Shown here: piece after piece, positions 25,042 to 35,105 of the stretch | Layout: each line of letters begins with the position of its first letter | Position numbering within the stretch: position 1 is the first letter of the stretch | DNA from: Nocardia jejuensis NBRC 103114 | GTDB taxonomy: Bacteria; Actinomycetota; Actinomycetes; Mycobacteriales; Mycobacteriaceae | Assembly: GCF_001613145.1 (NCBI RefSeq) | Contig: NZ_BDBU01000008.1 | Location: forward strand, 91,962 to 155,961 | DNA length: 64,000 bases | Reading direction: 5' to 3' | Translations under genes and position numbers: made by a program | Notes under the pieces: generated by a model | Told to the model about the DNA's origin: nothing | Database searches by the model: none | The model's input: only the letters and a program-made list of their open reading frames with translations

Positions 25042-26181
25042 TCAGTGCGGCCGCAGCAGGGCGCCGATCCCCTCGGGCAGCGTGATGTGCCCTGTGACCG
25101 TGACTATTTCGCTGCCGCCCGCGAGCGCGGCCACCGGCAGGGCTTCGTCCGCCCGGCGTGGACCCGTTGGTCCGATCAGCTCGTGTGCCGCGGTCGCCAC
25201 ATCGGTGTGCGCCGGTCCTACCAGAACCGTCCGGTCGCCCAGCGCCGCCGGATCGATCAGCAGATAGTCGACGCGATTCTCGCGCAGGGCGGCCGCGGTC
25301 TCGCGCAGGCCGCCGATCGCCGCGCCGGTGGCGAGTTCGGCCTCGGCCCTGTAGTGCCGCAGCAGTGCGCGGTACTGGATGCCGGCGGTCTCGGAGACGA
25401 TCTTGGTGACCTGCTCGTGCAGCAGCGCCCGATCCGCGCGTGAGCCGGTGGCGCCGCCCGAGAGCTCGACGATTCGAATCGGCCGGGCCGCGGGCGCGTC
25501 CGCGCCGGGTGAATCCGCGTCGGGATCGGGTGGTGCGGCGGGGGCCTCGAGGGCGGTGCGCACGGCGGCCAGGACGGTCGGCTCACCGGCGAGCGCGAGG
25601 ATCTCGGCGCGCACGTGATCGGCCTGTTCGCGCAGTTCGCGCACCACGGCATCCACGGTGTGGCGCAGCGTATCTCGGTCGCGGCGCCGAATGCCCGGCC
25701 GCGGACGCGCGCCGCTGGGCGGCCCGGCGGACGGTACGTCGGCGCTCACAACGCGATTCACGGCGTCGCCGTGCCGATTCACCGTGCGCAGTTGGGCGCC
25801 GACGGGGTTGACCACCGCGAGCACGTGCGGGACCAGCGGCCCGCGCTGTTCGATCAGCGGGAGCAGGTACGGCAGCGGCGAGACCCGCACCGTGTCGTGC
25901 TCCGGCGGTGTGGGGAGCGGGTGATCCAGCAGCACGGTGTCGCCGTCCGCGACCAGTGCGCGGCCCGAGCGGCCGGGGACCGGCAGGCCCGTGAAGAGCG
26001 CGATTCCCAGCGCGCCGATGGTGCGCTCGGAAGCGCCTGCGGCGGTGAGCTTCTCCCGGATCGTGCGGTAGCGCAGTTCGAGTTGTTCGTCCGCGTCCTC
26101 GGCGTCGTGTGAGCCGTCGAAATATACCGAAGCGAAGGGTCCGGTCCGGTGGATGAGTTCTCGCAGTCGTGTTCTGGCCAC
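25042..26181 (-). CDS. BaeRF2-family protein, Rv2629-like
   Basis: A 379-residue member of the bacterial archaeo-eukaryotic release-factor superfamily, family 2. FASVYFDGSHDAED near residue 16, RADEALPVAALAGGSEIVTV near 345 and the ending EGIGALLRP match Mycobacterium tuberculosis Rv2629, a hypoxia/dormancy (DosR) regulon protein. Compared with eRF1, only the two C-terminal folds are related, and the function is not settled. The start is uncertain: GTG 26181 matches the length of Rv2629, while GTG 26217 gives 12 more residues; neither has a clear site. Its position beside the sigma-F-type module fits a stress role. Confidence 0.8.
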   Translation of the reverse strand: MARTRLRELIHRTGPFASVYFDGSHDAEDADEQLELRYRTIREKLTAAGASERTIGALGIALFTGLPVPGRSGRALVADGDTVLLDHPLPTPPEHDTVRVSPLPYLLPLIEQRGPLVPHVLAVVNPVGAQLRTVNRHGDAVNRVVSADVPSAGPPSGARPRPGIRRRDRDTLRHTVDAVVRELREQADHVRAEILALAGEPTVLAAVRTALEAPAAPPDPDADSPGADAPAARPIRIVELSGGATGSRADRALLHEQVTKIVSETAGIQYRALLRHYRAEAELATGAAIGGLRETAAALRENRVDYLLIDPAALGDRTVLVGPAHTDVATAAHELIGPTGPRRADEALPVAALAGGSEIVTVTGHITLPEGIGALLRPH

Positions 26182-26217
26182 GGGGAGGCGATACCCCGGC
26201 GTCCGTCGAGCAATCAC

Positions 26218-26587
26218 CGAGTGGGTCGATTCGATCGAGTGGGTGCGGTATCACACCGGCATGAGCAGGCCGAACGTCCGGTAAGGACGTCCGGCCGAAT
26301 CGGGTTTCCGATTGCCGCGAATGAGCGGCATGTCGATTTCCCCGTGCACTGCGGAAGTACCCGTCCCGCATCGTGATACACGCCGCTCGTGAGGGGGATC
26401 TCCGGTATCGATGGTGCATCGGCGGTTTGCCGGCGGCACGGACCGGTCTCGATGTGGCGTCGAACAGACGACGCGTGAACGCCCCGAACAGGCACCGGTT
26501 TACGCTCGATTCCTGTGTTGTCAGGGGGTTTCCCCGGCTCGTGGAGCCGCCGAGGCCGTAGGGGGTGCCTTGTTCCGCTGTCTGCGA
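26218..26587. promoter_or_regulatory. Divergent promoter region with a dyad at 26270-26294
   Basis: These 370 bases separate the BaeRF2 and lipase genes and contain no supported gene. CCGAACGTCC faces GGACGTCCGG (9 of 10 paired) around a 5-base spacer at 26270-26294. It is not a convincing DosR box (no GGGAC...GTCCC core), so the binding protein is unknown. Confidence 0.4.
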
Positions 26588-27979
26588 ATGATTGCTGCTG
26601 CCTTGCTGATTGGATCCGTTCCGTGCCAGGCGTACCTCGCTGCCCCGGCCGGCGCGCAGCCGCCCGACCCGGTGCCCGGACAGGACGTATCCGGGAGCGT
26701 GCCGAGCGTGCCGCAAATCCTGGCCGGAGTGCAGGAGTGGATCGACAGCGTCGTTCCGCGGCCCTCGCTCTCGCCGGCGCAGGATTCCCCACTGGTCGAT
26801 GCCGGGGGACTGACCGACGATGTGGCGGCCCTGCGGTCCGCGAGCATGCCCGCCCCGATCGGTGACGCGTTCATCGATGACTGGCCGTCGAATCTGGAGG
26901 ATTACGGCGCCGGGCAGATCATCTCCTCGCGTGACGTCACCGCCGCCTCCGGCGTGCTGCTCGTGCCGGTGCGCAGCGTCGTGCAGCTGAAGTACCGCAC
27001 CAATGATTCGCACGACGCGGCCTCCTACGCCATCGCGTCGCTGATCCTGCCCCAGGGCGAGTGGACCGGCCCGGGGGAGCGTCCGGTGCTGGTGAACAAT
27101 CTGCCGATCAACGCGCTCGGGCGGGACTGCAACCCGAGTTACGGACTGACACACGGTTTCACGAGCAAGACCAATATCGCCGACTACATCCCGCCCACCA
27201 CCCAGCTGGCCCTGCTGCGCGGTTACGCGGTGCTGATCACCGACCACGAGGGGCCGCGCATGGCGTACGCCGAGCCGTACGTGGCCGGGCACGCGGTACT
27301 CGATGGCATGCGGGCCGTGCGCAACGGTTTCCCGGATGAACTGGGGGACAGCAGGTTCGCAATGGTGGGGTACTCCGGCGGAGCCATCGCCACCAAGGGC
27401 GCGGTCAAGCTGATGGCGGAATACGCGCCGGAGCTGACGTCGGTGGTGGTCGGTGCGGCGCTGGGCGGCGTCCCCGCCGACTTCGAGATCCTCTCGCGCA
27501 GCATGAACGCCAATCTGGCCTCGGGCGTGCTGATGGCGGCGATCTTCGCGATCGGCCGCGAACGCCCGGAGATCCTCGGCGCGATGAACCACCTGGCGCA
27601 GTGGGCGGCCACCTCGGCGCTCAAGGACACCTGCACCGGCACCTTCGGCCTGACCGGCGTGCTGATGCTGCCGGTCGATATCGCCGCCGATATCCCTGAC
27701 CCGCTGCACAGTTCGCTCGCGCAGGACATCTATCGCATCACCAGGATGGCGGACAAGAAGTCCGCGGTGCCGTTGTACATCTACAACGGCGAGCAGGAGT
27801 TCTGGATCCCGGCGGAGGGTGCGCGCGCCCTGTATCAGGAGCAATGCGCGCTGGGCGTGCCCGCGGTGTATCGCAGCGTCGCGGGCGAGCACATCGTCGC
27901 CGCGTTCACCGGATACCCGGAATCGCTGAACTGGCTGGACGCGCGCATGCGGGGTGAGCCCGCCCCGAACGAGTGCTGA
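26588..27979 (+). CDS. Secreted lipase, LIP family
   Basis: A 463-residue exported enzyme of the secretory lipase (LIP) family. A signal peptide of about 22-25 residues (MIAAALLIGSVPCQAYLAAPAGAQ) opens the protein. The nucleophile elbow GYSGG lies in RFAMVGYSGGAIATKGAVKL, LITDHEGPRMAY is the family segment before it, and the late GEHIVAAFTGYPESLNWLDARM supplies the histidine. Substrates are triacylglycerols or other esters outside the cell. ATG 26588 gives the signal peptide directly; TTG 26570 with GGGGG upstream is an alternative that adds LFRCLR, a basic n-region. Confidence 0.85.
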   Translation: MIAAALLIGSVPCQAYLAAPAGAQPPDPVPGQDVSGSVPSVPQILAGVQEWIDSVVPRPSLSPAQDSPLVDAGGLTDDVAALRSASMPAPIGDAFIDDWPSNLEDYGAGQIISSRDVTAASGVLLVPVRSVVQLKYRTNDSHDAASYAIASLILPQGEWTGPGERPVLVNNLPINALGRDCNPSYGLTHGFTSKTNIADYIPPTTQLALLRGYAVLITDHEGPRMAYAEPYVAGHAVLDGMRAVRNGFPDELGDSRFAMVGYSGGAIATKGAVKLMAEYAPELTSVVVGAALGGVPADFEILSRSMNANLASGVLMAAIFAIGRERPEILGAMNHLAQWAATSALKDTCTGTFGLTGVLMLPVDIAADIPDPLHSSLAQDIYRITRMADKKSAVPLYIYNGEQEFWIPAEGARALYQEQCALGVPAVYRSVAGEHIVAAFTGYPESLNWLDARMRGEPAPNEC

Positions 27980-28024
27980 GCGGTCGAGCCGAGTGCCGAG
28001 CGGTCGAGTTGGCCGCCTCGAAAA

Positions 28025-28064
28025 CGACTCCGCCCCGGACCTTTTCGAGTCCGGGGCAGAGTCG
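28025..28064 (-). terminator. Intrinsic terminator of the accD gene
   Basis: CGACTC-C-GCCCCGGAC and GTCCGGGGC-A-GAGTCG pair with one internal mismatch around an 8-base loop. An AAAA run at the left end gives TTTT on the minus strand directly after the stem, just downstream of the accD stop codon. Confidence 0.8.
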
Positions 28065-28077
28065 GGTCAGCGTGCTC

Positions 28078-29628
<1,551 letters not shown>

Positions 29629-29856
29629 ACTTCGGTCTTGCCTTTCGACTTCATCAGTGAGCCGGATCGCGACTCAGCCCGCCACGCTACCGTGCGGCAC
29701 CGGTCGTCAACCACCGAACGCCCGGGTAATGTGCCGCACCGGGGCTGTCGGCGGGGGTGTGCACGACGTTACGGCGGAGATCTGAAACACGAACGGGCAG
29801 GTTTCACCGGCGGCGCAGCGAAGCGTGAGCAGATCCACACCGCTACACTGCGGCCC

Positions 29857-31236
29857 GTGAGCTCACCGATGACTGTGCGACCGGGGACGCCCGAGGTGAT
29901 TCGACCCGATCTCGATACGTTCGGATTCGCGGAGTGGAAGCGGACCGCGATCGTGGGCGCCGTGCTGAGCGGCTCGGTCACCCGCAGCGTGCTCAAGAAC
30001 GGGCTGCGACCGGCCAAGCGCAAGCGGGCCATGGCCGAGGGCGTGGTCGACGGCTTCGAGACGCTGGGCCCGATGTTCGTGAAGCTCGGCCAGCTGATCG
30101 CCTCCTCGCCGGGAGCGTTCCCGCGGGAACTGGCCGACGCCTGCCTGCGCTGCCTCGACGATGTGCCGCCCTTCCCGTCCGCCGACGCGCGCGCCATCAT
30201 CGAAGCCGATCTCGGCAAGCCCATCTCCGAACTCTTCCTCGAGTTCCAGGACGAACCGCTCTCGGCGGCCTCCATCGCCCAGGTGCACGCGTGCGTGCTC
30301 GCGGACGGACGGCCCGCCGTCGTGAAGGTGCAGCGCCCCGAGATCGGCCGCCGCATGATCGTGGACCTGCGCGCCGCGATGCGCCTGGCCCGCGCCATGG
30401 AGAAGCGTTCGGAGAACGCCCGCGTCGCCAACACCCAGGCCGTGGTGCGCGATCTGTACGAGGCCACCGTCGCCGAGCTGAACTTCCTGATCGAGGCCGA
30501 CAATCAGGCCCGCGCCCGGGAAAATCTGACCGCGTTCGGCGACAATTCCAATGTCGTTGTCCCCGAAGTCTATTGGGAATACTGCGCGCCCCGGGTGCTG
30601 GCCATGGAACGGATGCGCGGCATGCCGCTCGATCGTTTCGACGACATCCGCGCCGAGCACCCCGACTCGGAGATCCTGATCCGCCGCCTGGTCAAGGCGT
30701 GGATCGAGAGCGTCGCGGTGCACGGGCTGTTCCACGGTGACGTGCACGCGGGCAATCTCTGGCTGCTCGAGGACGGCCGGGTGGCCATGCTCGATTTCGG
30801 CATCGTCGGCCGGATGGAGGCCGAATGGCGCGAGTTCGTGCGCGCCCTGTTCTACGCCAGTTCCATCGACAACGACTTCCGCCCGGTCGCCCGGGCGCTG
30901 CGCAAACTCGACATGGTCTCGGACGACAGCGGCGACGACGCCACCATCGGCCGTCAGCTCGCCGTGGCCCTGGGACCGGTGCTGTCCGGCAGTCTGGACA
31001 AGCTCGACCTCGGCGTGGTGTCGGCCCGATTGCTCGAATTCGGCAAGCGCCGTGGCGCTTCGGGCCCGCAGCAGCTCATCATGATGGGCAAGCAGCTCGG
31101 CTACTTCGAGCGCTACGCCGTGGCACTGGCCCCCGGCTGGAAACTCGGCCGCGACCTGTATCTGTTCCGCAATGTGTTCCCCGAGGACGTCACCGCCAAG
31201 CTCGCCGAGACCGGCGCCGAACTCCCCGTGGACTGA
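29857..31236 (+). CDS. ABC1/AarF (UbiB-family) protein kinase-like protein
   Basis: A 459-residue UbiB-family protein. The signature KLGQLIASSPGAFP (KxGQ motif), the alanine-rich loop ASIAQVHACVL, the VVKVQRP lysine strand, HGDVHAGN catalytic loop and LDFGIVG metal-binding aspartate are all present, so ATP binding is expected. Family members support isoprenoid-quinone or lipid homeostasis and show ATPase rather than classical kinase activity. No C-terminal membrane helix is obvious. The start may be GTG 29857 or ATG 29869. Monocistronic, with a 228-base upstream region shared with accD. Confidence 0.85.
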   Translation: MSSPMTVRPGTPEVIRPDLDTFGFAEWKRTAIVGAVLSGSVTRSVLKNGLRPAKRKRAMAEGVVDGFETLGPMFVKLGQLIASSPGAFPRELADACLRCLDDVPPFPSADARAIIEADLGKPISELFLEFQDEPLSAASIAQVHACVLADGRPAVVKVQRPEIGRRMIVDLRAAMRLARAMEKRSENARVANTQAVVRDLYEATVAELNFLIEADNQARARENLTAFGDNSNVVVPEVYWEYCAPRVLAMERMRGMPLDRFDDIRAEHPDSEILIRRLVKAWIESVAVHGLFHGDVHAGNLWLLEDGRVAMLDFGIVGRMEAEWREFVRALFYASSIDNDFRPVARALRKLDMVSDDSGDDATIGRQLAVALGPVLSGSLDKLDLGVVSARLLEFGKRRGASGPQQLIMMGKQLGYFERYAVALAPGWKLGRDLYLFRNVFPEDVTAKLAETGAELPVD

Positions 31237-31323
31237 GCCCGCGCGGCGAGCGAGTTCGGCGTTCATCGACCTGAGCCGAAGTATGGTCGGTGACAGGTGA
31301 TTTCGAGGTCGGGAGAGTGCGGG

Positions 31324-32505
31324 ATGGATCGGGAACAGTTCGCGGCGTCCGTGATCGAGACCTTGGGCGCGTACGGGGTGATGGACGCGGAGTACGTGCC
31401 CGCGGAGTTCTCCGTGCGGCACAGCGGCAGCCATATGCTCTTCCTGGGCAATGTGTTCCAGGATTGCGACGGTCTGCCGCCCGAGGAGCAGCGGGGTCTG
31501 ATCGCCCGGTTCGTCGAGGCGATCATCGATCCCGATGTCACGCCGGAGAACTGGGACGAGGTGCGCCCGCTGCTGCGGGCGGTGCTGCGGCCGATCACGT
31601 ACGGCATGGAGTGGGACAGCGGCGCGGGAATGCTGACCAGACCGGCGTTTCCGTTCGTCAACGAGGCCGTGGTGGTGGATCTGCCGCGCAGCCGGACCTA
31701 CGTCTCGATGCGGGCGGTGCTGGAATGGGGCGTGGACCCGGAGGCCGTATTCGCTTGCGCGCGAGCGAATCTCGCCGAACTCGCCATGCCGGGTTCACCG
31801 GACGATCTGCACTACACCCGGATGGTCGACGGCGGCGACGCCTACGCGGTGTCCTGGCTGCTGGTGCCCGGCTGGCTGGCGAGCTACGGCGGAGGCGAGC
31901 ATCGGCCGGTGGCATTCATTCCGGAGGACAACACGCTGCTGATCCTGCCCGATGATCCGGACCTGCTGGAGAAGGCGTTCGAGAGCATCGAGGACGAGTA
32001 CGGTCAGGCGACCCGTCGAATCTCCCCGCAGGCCTACACGATCGACGATTCCGGCATGGTCGTGCCGCTGGACTGGCTCGAATCGCACCCCGCCCGCGCG
32101 CACGCCCTGCGCGCCCGCTGCGGCCTCGCCGTCACCGAGTACGGCGTCCAAACCCGGTTCCTCAACGAGAAATTCGAGCAGGACCTCGATCTGCGGCCCT
32201 ACAGCGATGTGGAGGTGGCCTTCCCCAGCACGGTCGCCTACCAGGACAGCATCGACGGCCCGGTCACCTCGGCCGTCTGCGGAGAAGGCATCGAATACCT
32301 GCTGCCCGAAGCCGATTACCTGCACTTCGTGCGCGCGGACGCGGACGGCGACGTCGAACTGATCTGCACCGTCCCCTTCGACGACGCCATGGAGATCCTC
32401 GGCCTGATCCCGATCCAGGGCCTGAACCCGCCCCGGTTCGAACTGCGTCAGTGGCCGGACACGAACACCCTGGAGCTCCTGTGCGAGCGCTCGGTGACGC
32501 TGTAA
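31324..32505 (+). CDS. Conserved hypothetical protein (393 residues)
   Basis: An acidic, soluble protein with no signal peptide or membrane helix. Alternating strands and helices (RSGSHMLFLGNVFQDCDGLPPEEQ at the start, VSWLLVPGWLASYGGGEHRPVAFIPEDNTLLILPDDPDLLEKAF in the middle) recall DUF1444/YtpP-like proteins, but I cannot confirm the family. GGGAG lies about 8 bases before ATG 31324. It is followed after 17 bases by the remnant of a serine hydrolase. Confidence 0.7.
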   Translation: MDREQFAASVIETLGAYGVMDAEYVPAEFSVRHSGSHMLFLGNVFQDCDGLPPEEQRGLIARFVEAIIDPDVTPENWDEVRPLLRAVLRPITYGMEWDSGAGMLTRPAFPFVNEAVVVDLPRSRTYVSMRAVLEWGVDPEAVFACARANLAELAMPGSPDDLHYTRMVDGGDAYAVSWLLVPGWLASYGGGEHRPVAFIPEDNTLLILPDDPDLLEKAFESIEDEYGQATRRISPQAYTIDDSGMVVPLDWLESHPARAHALRARCGLAVTEYGVQTRFLNEKFEQDLDLRPYSDVEVAFPSTVAYQDSIDGPVTSAVCGEGIEYLLPEADYLHFVRADADGDVELICTVPFDDAMEILGLIPIQGLNPPRFELRQWPDTNTLELLCERSVTL

Positions 32506-32522
32506 GCCGTACCGCCACAGCG

Positions 32523-32690
32523 TGTTGCGAGCGGTCGTGGGGTCACGGCGGTTCCATCCCCGGGTACCCGACCCAGGGTGGGGTGAGCGCGTCGGGCCGG
32601 GCGGTGACGATCGCGGTGAATCAGCGGCCCGATGACGCGGTCACCACCGCGGCGGTGCGGAAGGTGTTCGACTCCGCGATCTGCGACTGA
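32523..32690 (+). pseudogene. C-terminal remnant of a serine hydrolase (beta-lactamase/DD-peptidase type)
   Basis: A frame of 55 codons reads CCERSWGHGGSIPGYPTQGG, then GRAVTIAVNQRPDDAVTTAA and KVFDSAIC before the stop. GHGGxxPGY with the following AVTxAVNQ strand is the third catalytic box and last beta strand of secreted serine hydrolases. The intact gene at 60171-61406 has the corresponding WGHGGTMHG, VTVSMNQ and DTALC. The SxxK and YxN boxes and the rest of the enzyme are absent upstream, where the hypothetical gene's end now lies. This is a truncated gene, not an active one. Confidence 0.7.
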
Positions 32691-32691
32691 C

Positions 32692-33339
32692 CTACGACCG
32701 CACCGCGGCCAGCACCTCGCCGAACGCGCCGATGATCACCCGATCGATCTGGCCCACGGCGCGTTCGATCGGCCCGATCGGCTGGAAGAGGTGGCTCAGC
32801 GCGAGTCGGACGACGGTCTCGATCATCGAATCCAGTTCGGAGTCCGGTACGCCGTCGAAGCCGTATTGCGCGCGGGCCGCGGTGGTGAGTGCGGCGATCG
32901 CGCGCCCGAGCACCGGTTCGGTCTCGGTCATCAGGCTCGGCAGCAACGCGGTGTCCTCGCTCGAGCGTCCCGAGAGCACGGCCTTGAGAAGCGTGTTGTC
33001 CGCGCCGGTCCGCAGCGTGTACTCCACCGCCTGCGTAATGCCCGCCACGGCGTCGTCGGGATGGGCGGCCAGGCTCTCGGCGATGCCGAGCAGGAAGACG
33101 TCGACCTCGGTGCGGATCACCACATCGGCGAGTTCCTGCCGGGTGCCGATCTCCTTGTAGAGCACCGGCCGGCTGACCCCGACCTCCTTCGCGACCCGCG
33201 ACATATTGACCGCGCCCCAGCCCTCGTCACAGACGATGCGGCGTGCGGTGTCGATGACGCGCTCCCGCAGGAGTTGGCGCATCTCGGTCTGGAAGTTCGG
33301 CGCTTCAGCCACGCTCTCGATCGTATATGAGATCGGCAT
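32692..33339 (-). CDS. TetR-family regulator divergent from alkB
   Basis: A 215-residue TetR protein. The DNA-binding region is residues 25-70 (RVIDTARRIVCDEGWGAVNMSRVAKEVGVSRPVLYKEIGTRQELADVV). It is divergent from the alkane hydroxylase operon; actinobacterial alkB clusters commonly have a TetR (AlkU/AlkX) beside them that responds to long-chain fatty acids, so control of alkB is likely. ATG 33339 starts the conserved N-terminus; the frame remains open upstream through the promoter but is not conserved protein. Two dyads lie in the divergent region. Confidence 0.85.
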   Translation of the reverse strand: MPISYTIESVAEAPNFQTEMRQLLRERVIDTARRIVCDEGWGAVNMSRVAKEVGVSRPVLYKEIGTRQELADVVIRTEVDVFLLGIAESLAAHPDDAVAGITQAVEYTLRTGADNTLLKAVLSGRSSEDTALLPSLMTETEPVLGRAIAALTTAARAQYGFDGVPDSELDSMIETVVRLALSHLFQPIGPIERAVGQIDRVIIGAFGEVLAAVRS

Positions 33340-33348
33340 CTGTCCCAC

Positions 33349-33386
33349 TGTTGACAACAAACCTTGATCTGTATGTAATGAATACA
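33349..33386. promoter_or_regulatory. Dyads in the TetR-alkB divergent promoter
   Basis: TGTTG-A-CAACA (33349-33359) is a perfect 11-base dyad and TGTAT-GTAATGA-ATACA (33370-33386) has perfect 5-bp arms. Both lie in an AT-rich segment directly in front of the TetR start and 120-150 bases before alkB, where a repressor could control both directions. Confidence 0.5.
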
Positions 33387-33502
33387 CATCACGTGAAAGT
33401 GTAATCGGCGCAGTTCGGGTCAGGTATATGCCGCGTCCGGGCCGCGACCGCGCGGTGAATCGCCTGTCGGCGACCCGCCCGGGTTCTGCAAGGAGATCGA
33501 CA

Positions 33503-34726
33503 ATGACGACGTCTCGTATCGAAGAGTCGAAGGACTCCGCGCCCCCGCAGTGGCGCGATCGCAAGCGCTATCTGTGGCTCTTCGGCCTGGTGGCCCCGAC
33601 AGCGATCTTCCTGACCACCGTCCTGGTGTGGGGCTTCAACCAGCTGGGCTGGGACGCGGTCGCTCCGGTGTGGTGGTGGATCGGCCCGCTGCTGGTCTAC
33701 GTGCTGCTCCCGATCCTCGATCGCTTCTTCGGCCCGGACGGTCAGAACCCGCCGGACGAGGTGATGGAGATGCTCGAGAACGACAAGTACTACCGGTACT
33801 GCACCTACGCCTACATCCCGTTCCAGCTGCTGAGCCTGGTCTATGCCTGCTACCTGTGGACCGCGACGGATCTGTCCTGGCTGGGCATCGACGGCGGCCT
33901 GGGTCTGATCTCGAAGATCGGCCTCGCGCTGAGCATCGGCGTCATCGGCGGCGTCGGCATCAACACCGCGCACGAACTCGGCCACAAGAAGGACGAACTC
34001 GAGCGCTGGCTCTCCAAAGTCACTCTGGCGCAGACCTTCTACGGGCACTTCTACATCGAGCACAATCGCGGTCACCACGTGCGAGTCGCGACCCCGGAGG
34101 ATCCGGCCAGCGCCCGCTTCGCCGAATCGTTCTGGACCTTCCTGCCGCGCAGCGTGTGGGGAAGCCTGCGCTCGTCGTGGGAGCTGGAGAAGGCGCGGCT
34201 CGAGCGACTGGGCAAGCGGCCGTGGACGATCCACAACGACGTGCTCAATGCCTGGCTGATGTCGGTGGTGCTGTGGGGCGTGCTGGTGGCCGTGTTCGGA
34301 CCGGTGGTGCTGCCGTTCCTCGTCCTGCAGGGCGTCTACGGCTTCTGTCTGCTCGAGACCGTCAACTACCTCGAGCACTACGGGCTGCTGCGGCAGAAGA
34401 CCGCCGCGGGCCGCTACGAGCGCTGCACTCCGCAGCACAGCTGGAACTCCGATCACATCGTCACCAACATCTTCCTGTACCACCTGCAGCGGCACAGCGA
34501 TCATCACGCGAATCCGACTCGGCGCTATCAGATCCTGCGCAGCATGGACGGTGCGCCCAACCTGCCCAGCGGCTACGCCAGCATGATCGGCCTGGCGTAC
34601 TTCCCGCCACTGTGGCGGCGCGTGATGGATCACCGCGTGCTCGAGCACTACAGCGGTGACATCACCCGGGTGAACATCCAGCCCCGCAAGCGGGCTCGGG
34701 TGCTGGCGCAGTACGGGGTCCGCTGA
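33503..34726 (+). CDS. alkB: Alkane 1-monooxygenase (integral membrane, non-heme diiron)
   Basis: A 407-residue membrane enzyme with about six helices that oxidises medium- to long-chain n-alkanes to 1-alkanols using O2 and rubredoxin electrons. All histidine boxes for the two irons are intact: HELGH at 157-161, EHNRGHH at 186-192 and LQRHSDHH at 328-335, plus the AlkB-specific NYLEHYG at 288-294. AAGGAG lies 8 bases before ATG 33503, which fixes the start. The stop overlaps the start of the first rubredoxin gene (TGATG), so the two are translationally coupled. Confidence 0.97.
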   Translation: MTTSRIEESKDSAPPQWRDRKRYLWLFGLVAPTAIFLTTVLVWGFNQLGWDAVAPVWWWIGPLLVYVLLPILDRFFGPDGQNPPDEVMEMLENDKYYRYCTYAYIPFQLLSLVYACYLWTATDLSWLGIDGGLGLISKIGLALSIGVIGGVGINTAHELGHKKDELERWLSKVTLAQTFYGHFYIEHNRGHHVRVATPEDPASARFAESFWTFLPRSVWGSLRSSWELEKARLERLGKRPWTIHNDVLNAWLMSVVLWGVLVAVFGPVVLPFLVLQGVYGFCLLETVNYLEHYGLLRQKTAAGRYERCTPQHSWNSDHIVTNIFLYHLQRHSDHHANPTRRYQILRSMDGAPNLPSGYASMIGLAYFPPLWRRVMDHRVLEHYSGDITRVNIQPRKRARVLAQYGVR

Positions 34727-34908
34727 TGTCCGCCTACCGCTGTCCCGTCTGCGACTACGTCTACGACGAAGCCATCGGCGCACCGCGCGAGGGCTTCCCG
34801 GCGGGCACTTCGTGGTCCGCGATCCCGGACGACTGGTGCTGCCCCGACTGCGGCGTCCGGGAAAAGGTCGACTTCGAATCCACTTCCGCCGCAACCGGCT
34901 CCGCCTGA
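34726..34908 (+). CDS. rubA1: Rubredoxin 1
   Basis: A 60-residue one-iron electron carrier. The two iron-binding pairs are CPVC at residues 6-9 and CPDC at 39-42, with the typical [14 protein letters not shown] segment. The first pair reads [13 protein letters not shown] and the protein lacks the AlkG2 arginine-free core, so it resembles the type that often cannot itself serve AlkB; this split is only known from characterised pairs. It overlaps alkB by one base and is 11 bases ahead of the second rubredoxin. Confidence 0.92.
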   Translation: MSAYRCPVCDYVYDEAIGAPREGFPAGTSWSAIPDDWCCPDCGVREKVDFESTSAATGSA

Positions 34909-34919
34909 AAGGCCCCGTC

Positions 34920-35105
34920 ATGACTACCGATTTCCGACTCTTCCGCTGTGTGCAGTGCGGCTTCGAGTACGACGAGGCGCTGGGCTGGCCCGAGGACGGC
35001 ATCGAGCCCGGCACCCGCTGGGACGACATCCCCGAGGACTGGTCGTGCCCGGACTGCGGCGCCGCGAAAGCCGATTTCGACATGGTCGAGGTCAGCCGCG
35101 CGTGA
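34920..35105 (+). CDS. rubA2: Rubredoxin 2
   Basis: A 61-residue rubredoxin with iron ligands in CVQCG (10-14) and CPDCG (43-47). [39 protein letters not shown] matches the rubredoxin type that transfers electrons to AlkB in Rhodococcus and Mycobacterium. The stop overlaps the GTG start of the reductase (GTGA). Electron order in the family: NAD(P)H, rubredoxin reductase, rubredoxin, AlkB. Confidence 0.93.
   Translation: MTTDFRLFRCVQCGFEYDEALGWPEDGIEPGTRWDDIPEDWSCPDCGAAKADFDMVEVSRA

Noticed and set aside
26270..26294. Dyad before BaeRF2 as a DosR box
   Set aside because: The Rv2629 relationship made this tempting, but the site lacks the GGGAC/GTCCC core and spacing of DosR sites.
25583..27892. 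A 769-codon minus-strand frame across the lipase and BaeRF2 genes
   Set aside because: Runs antisense to the lipase, which has signal peptide and catalytic motifs, and out of frame with BaeRF2; shadow frame of high-GC DNA.
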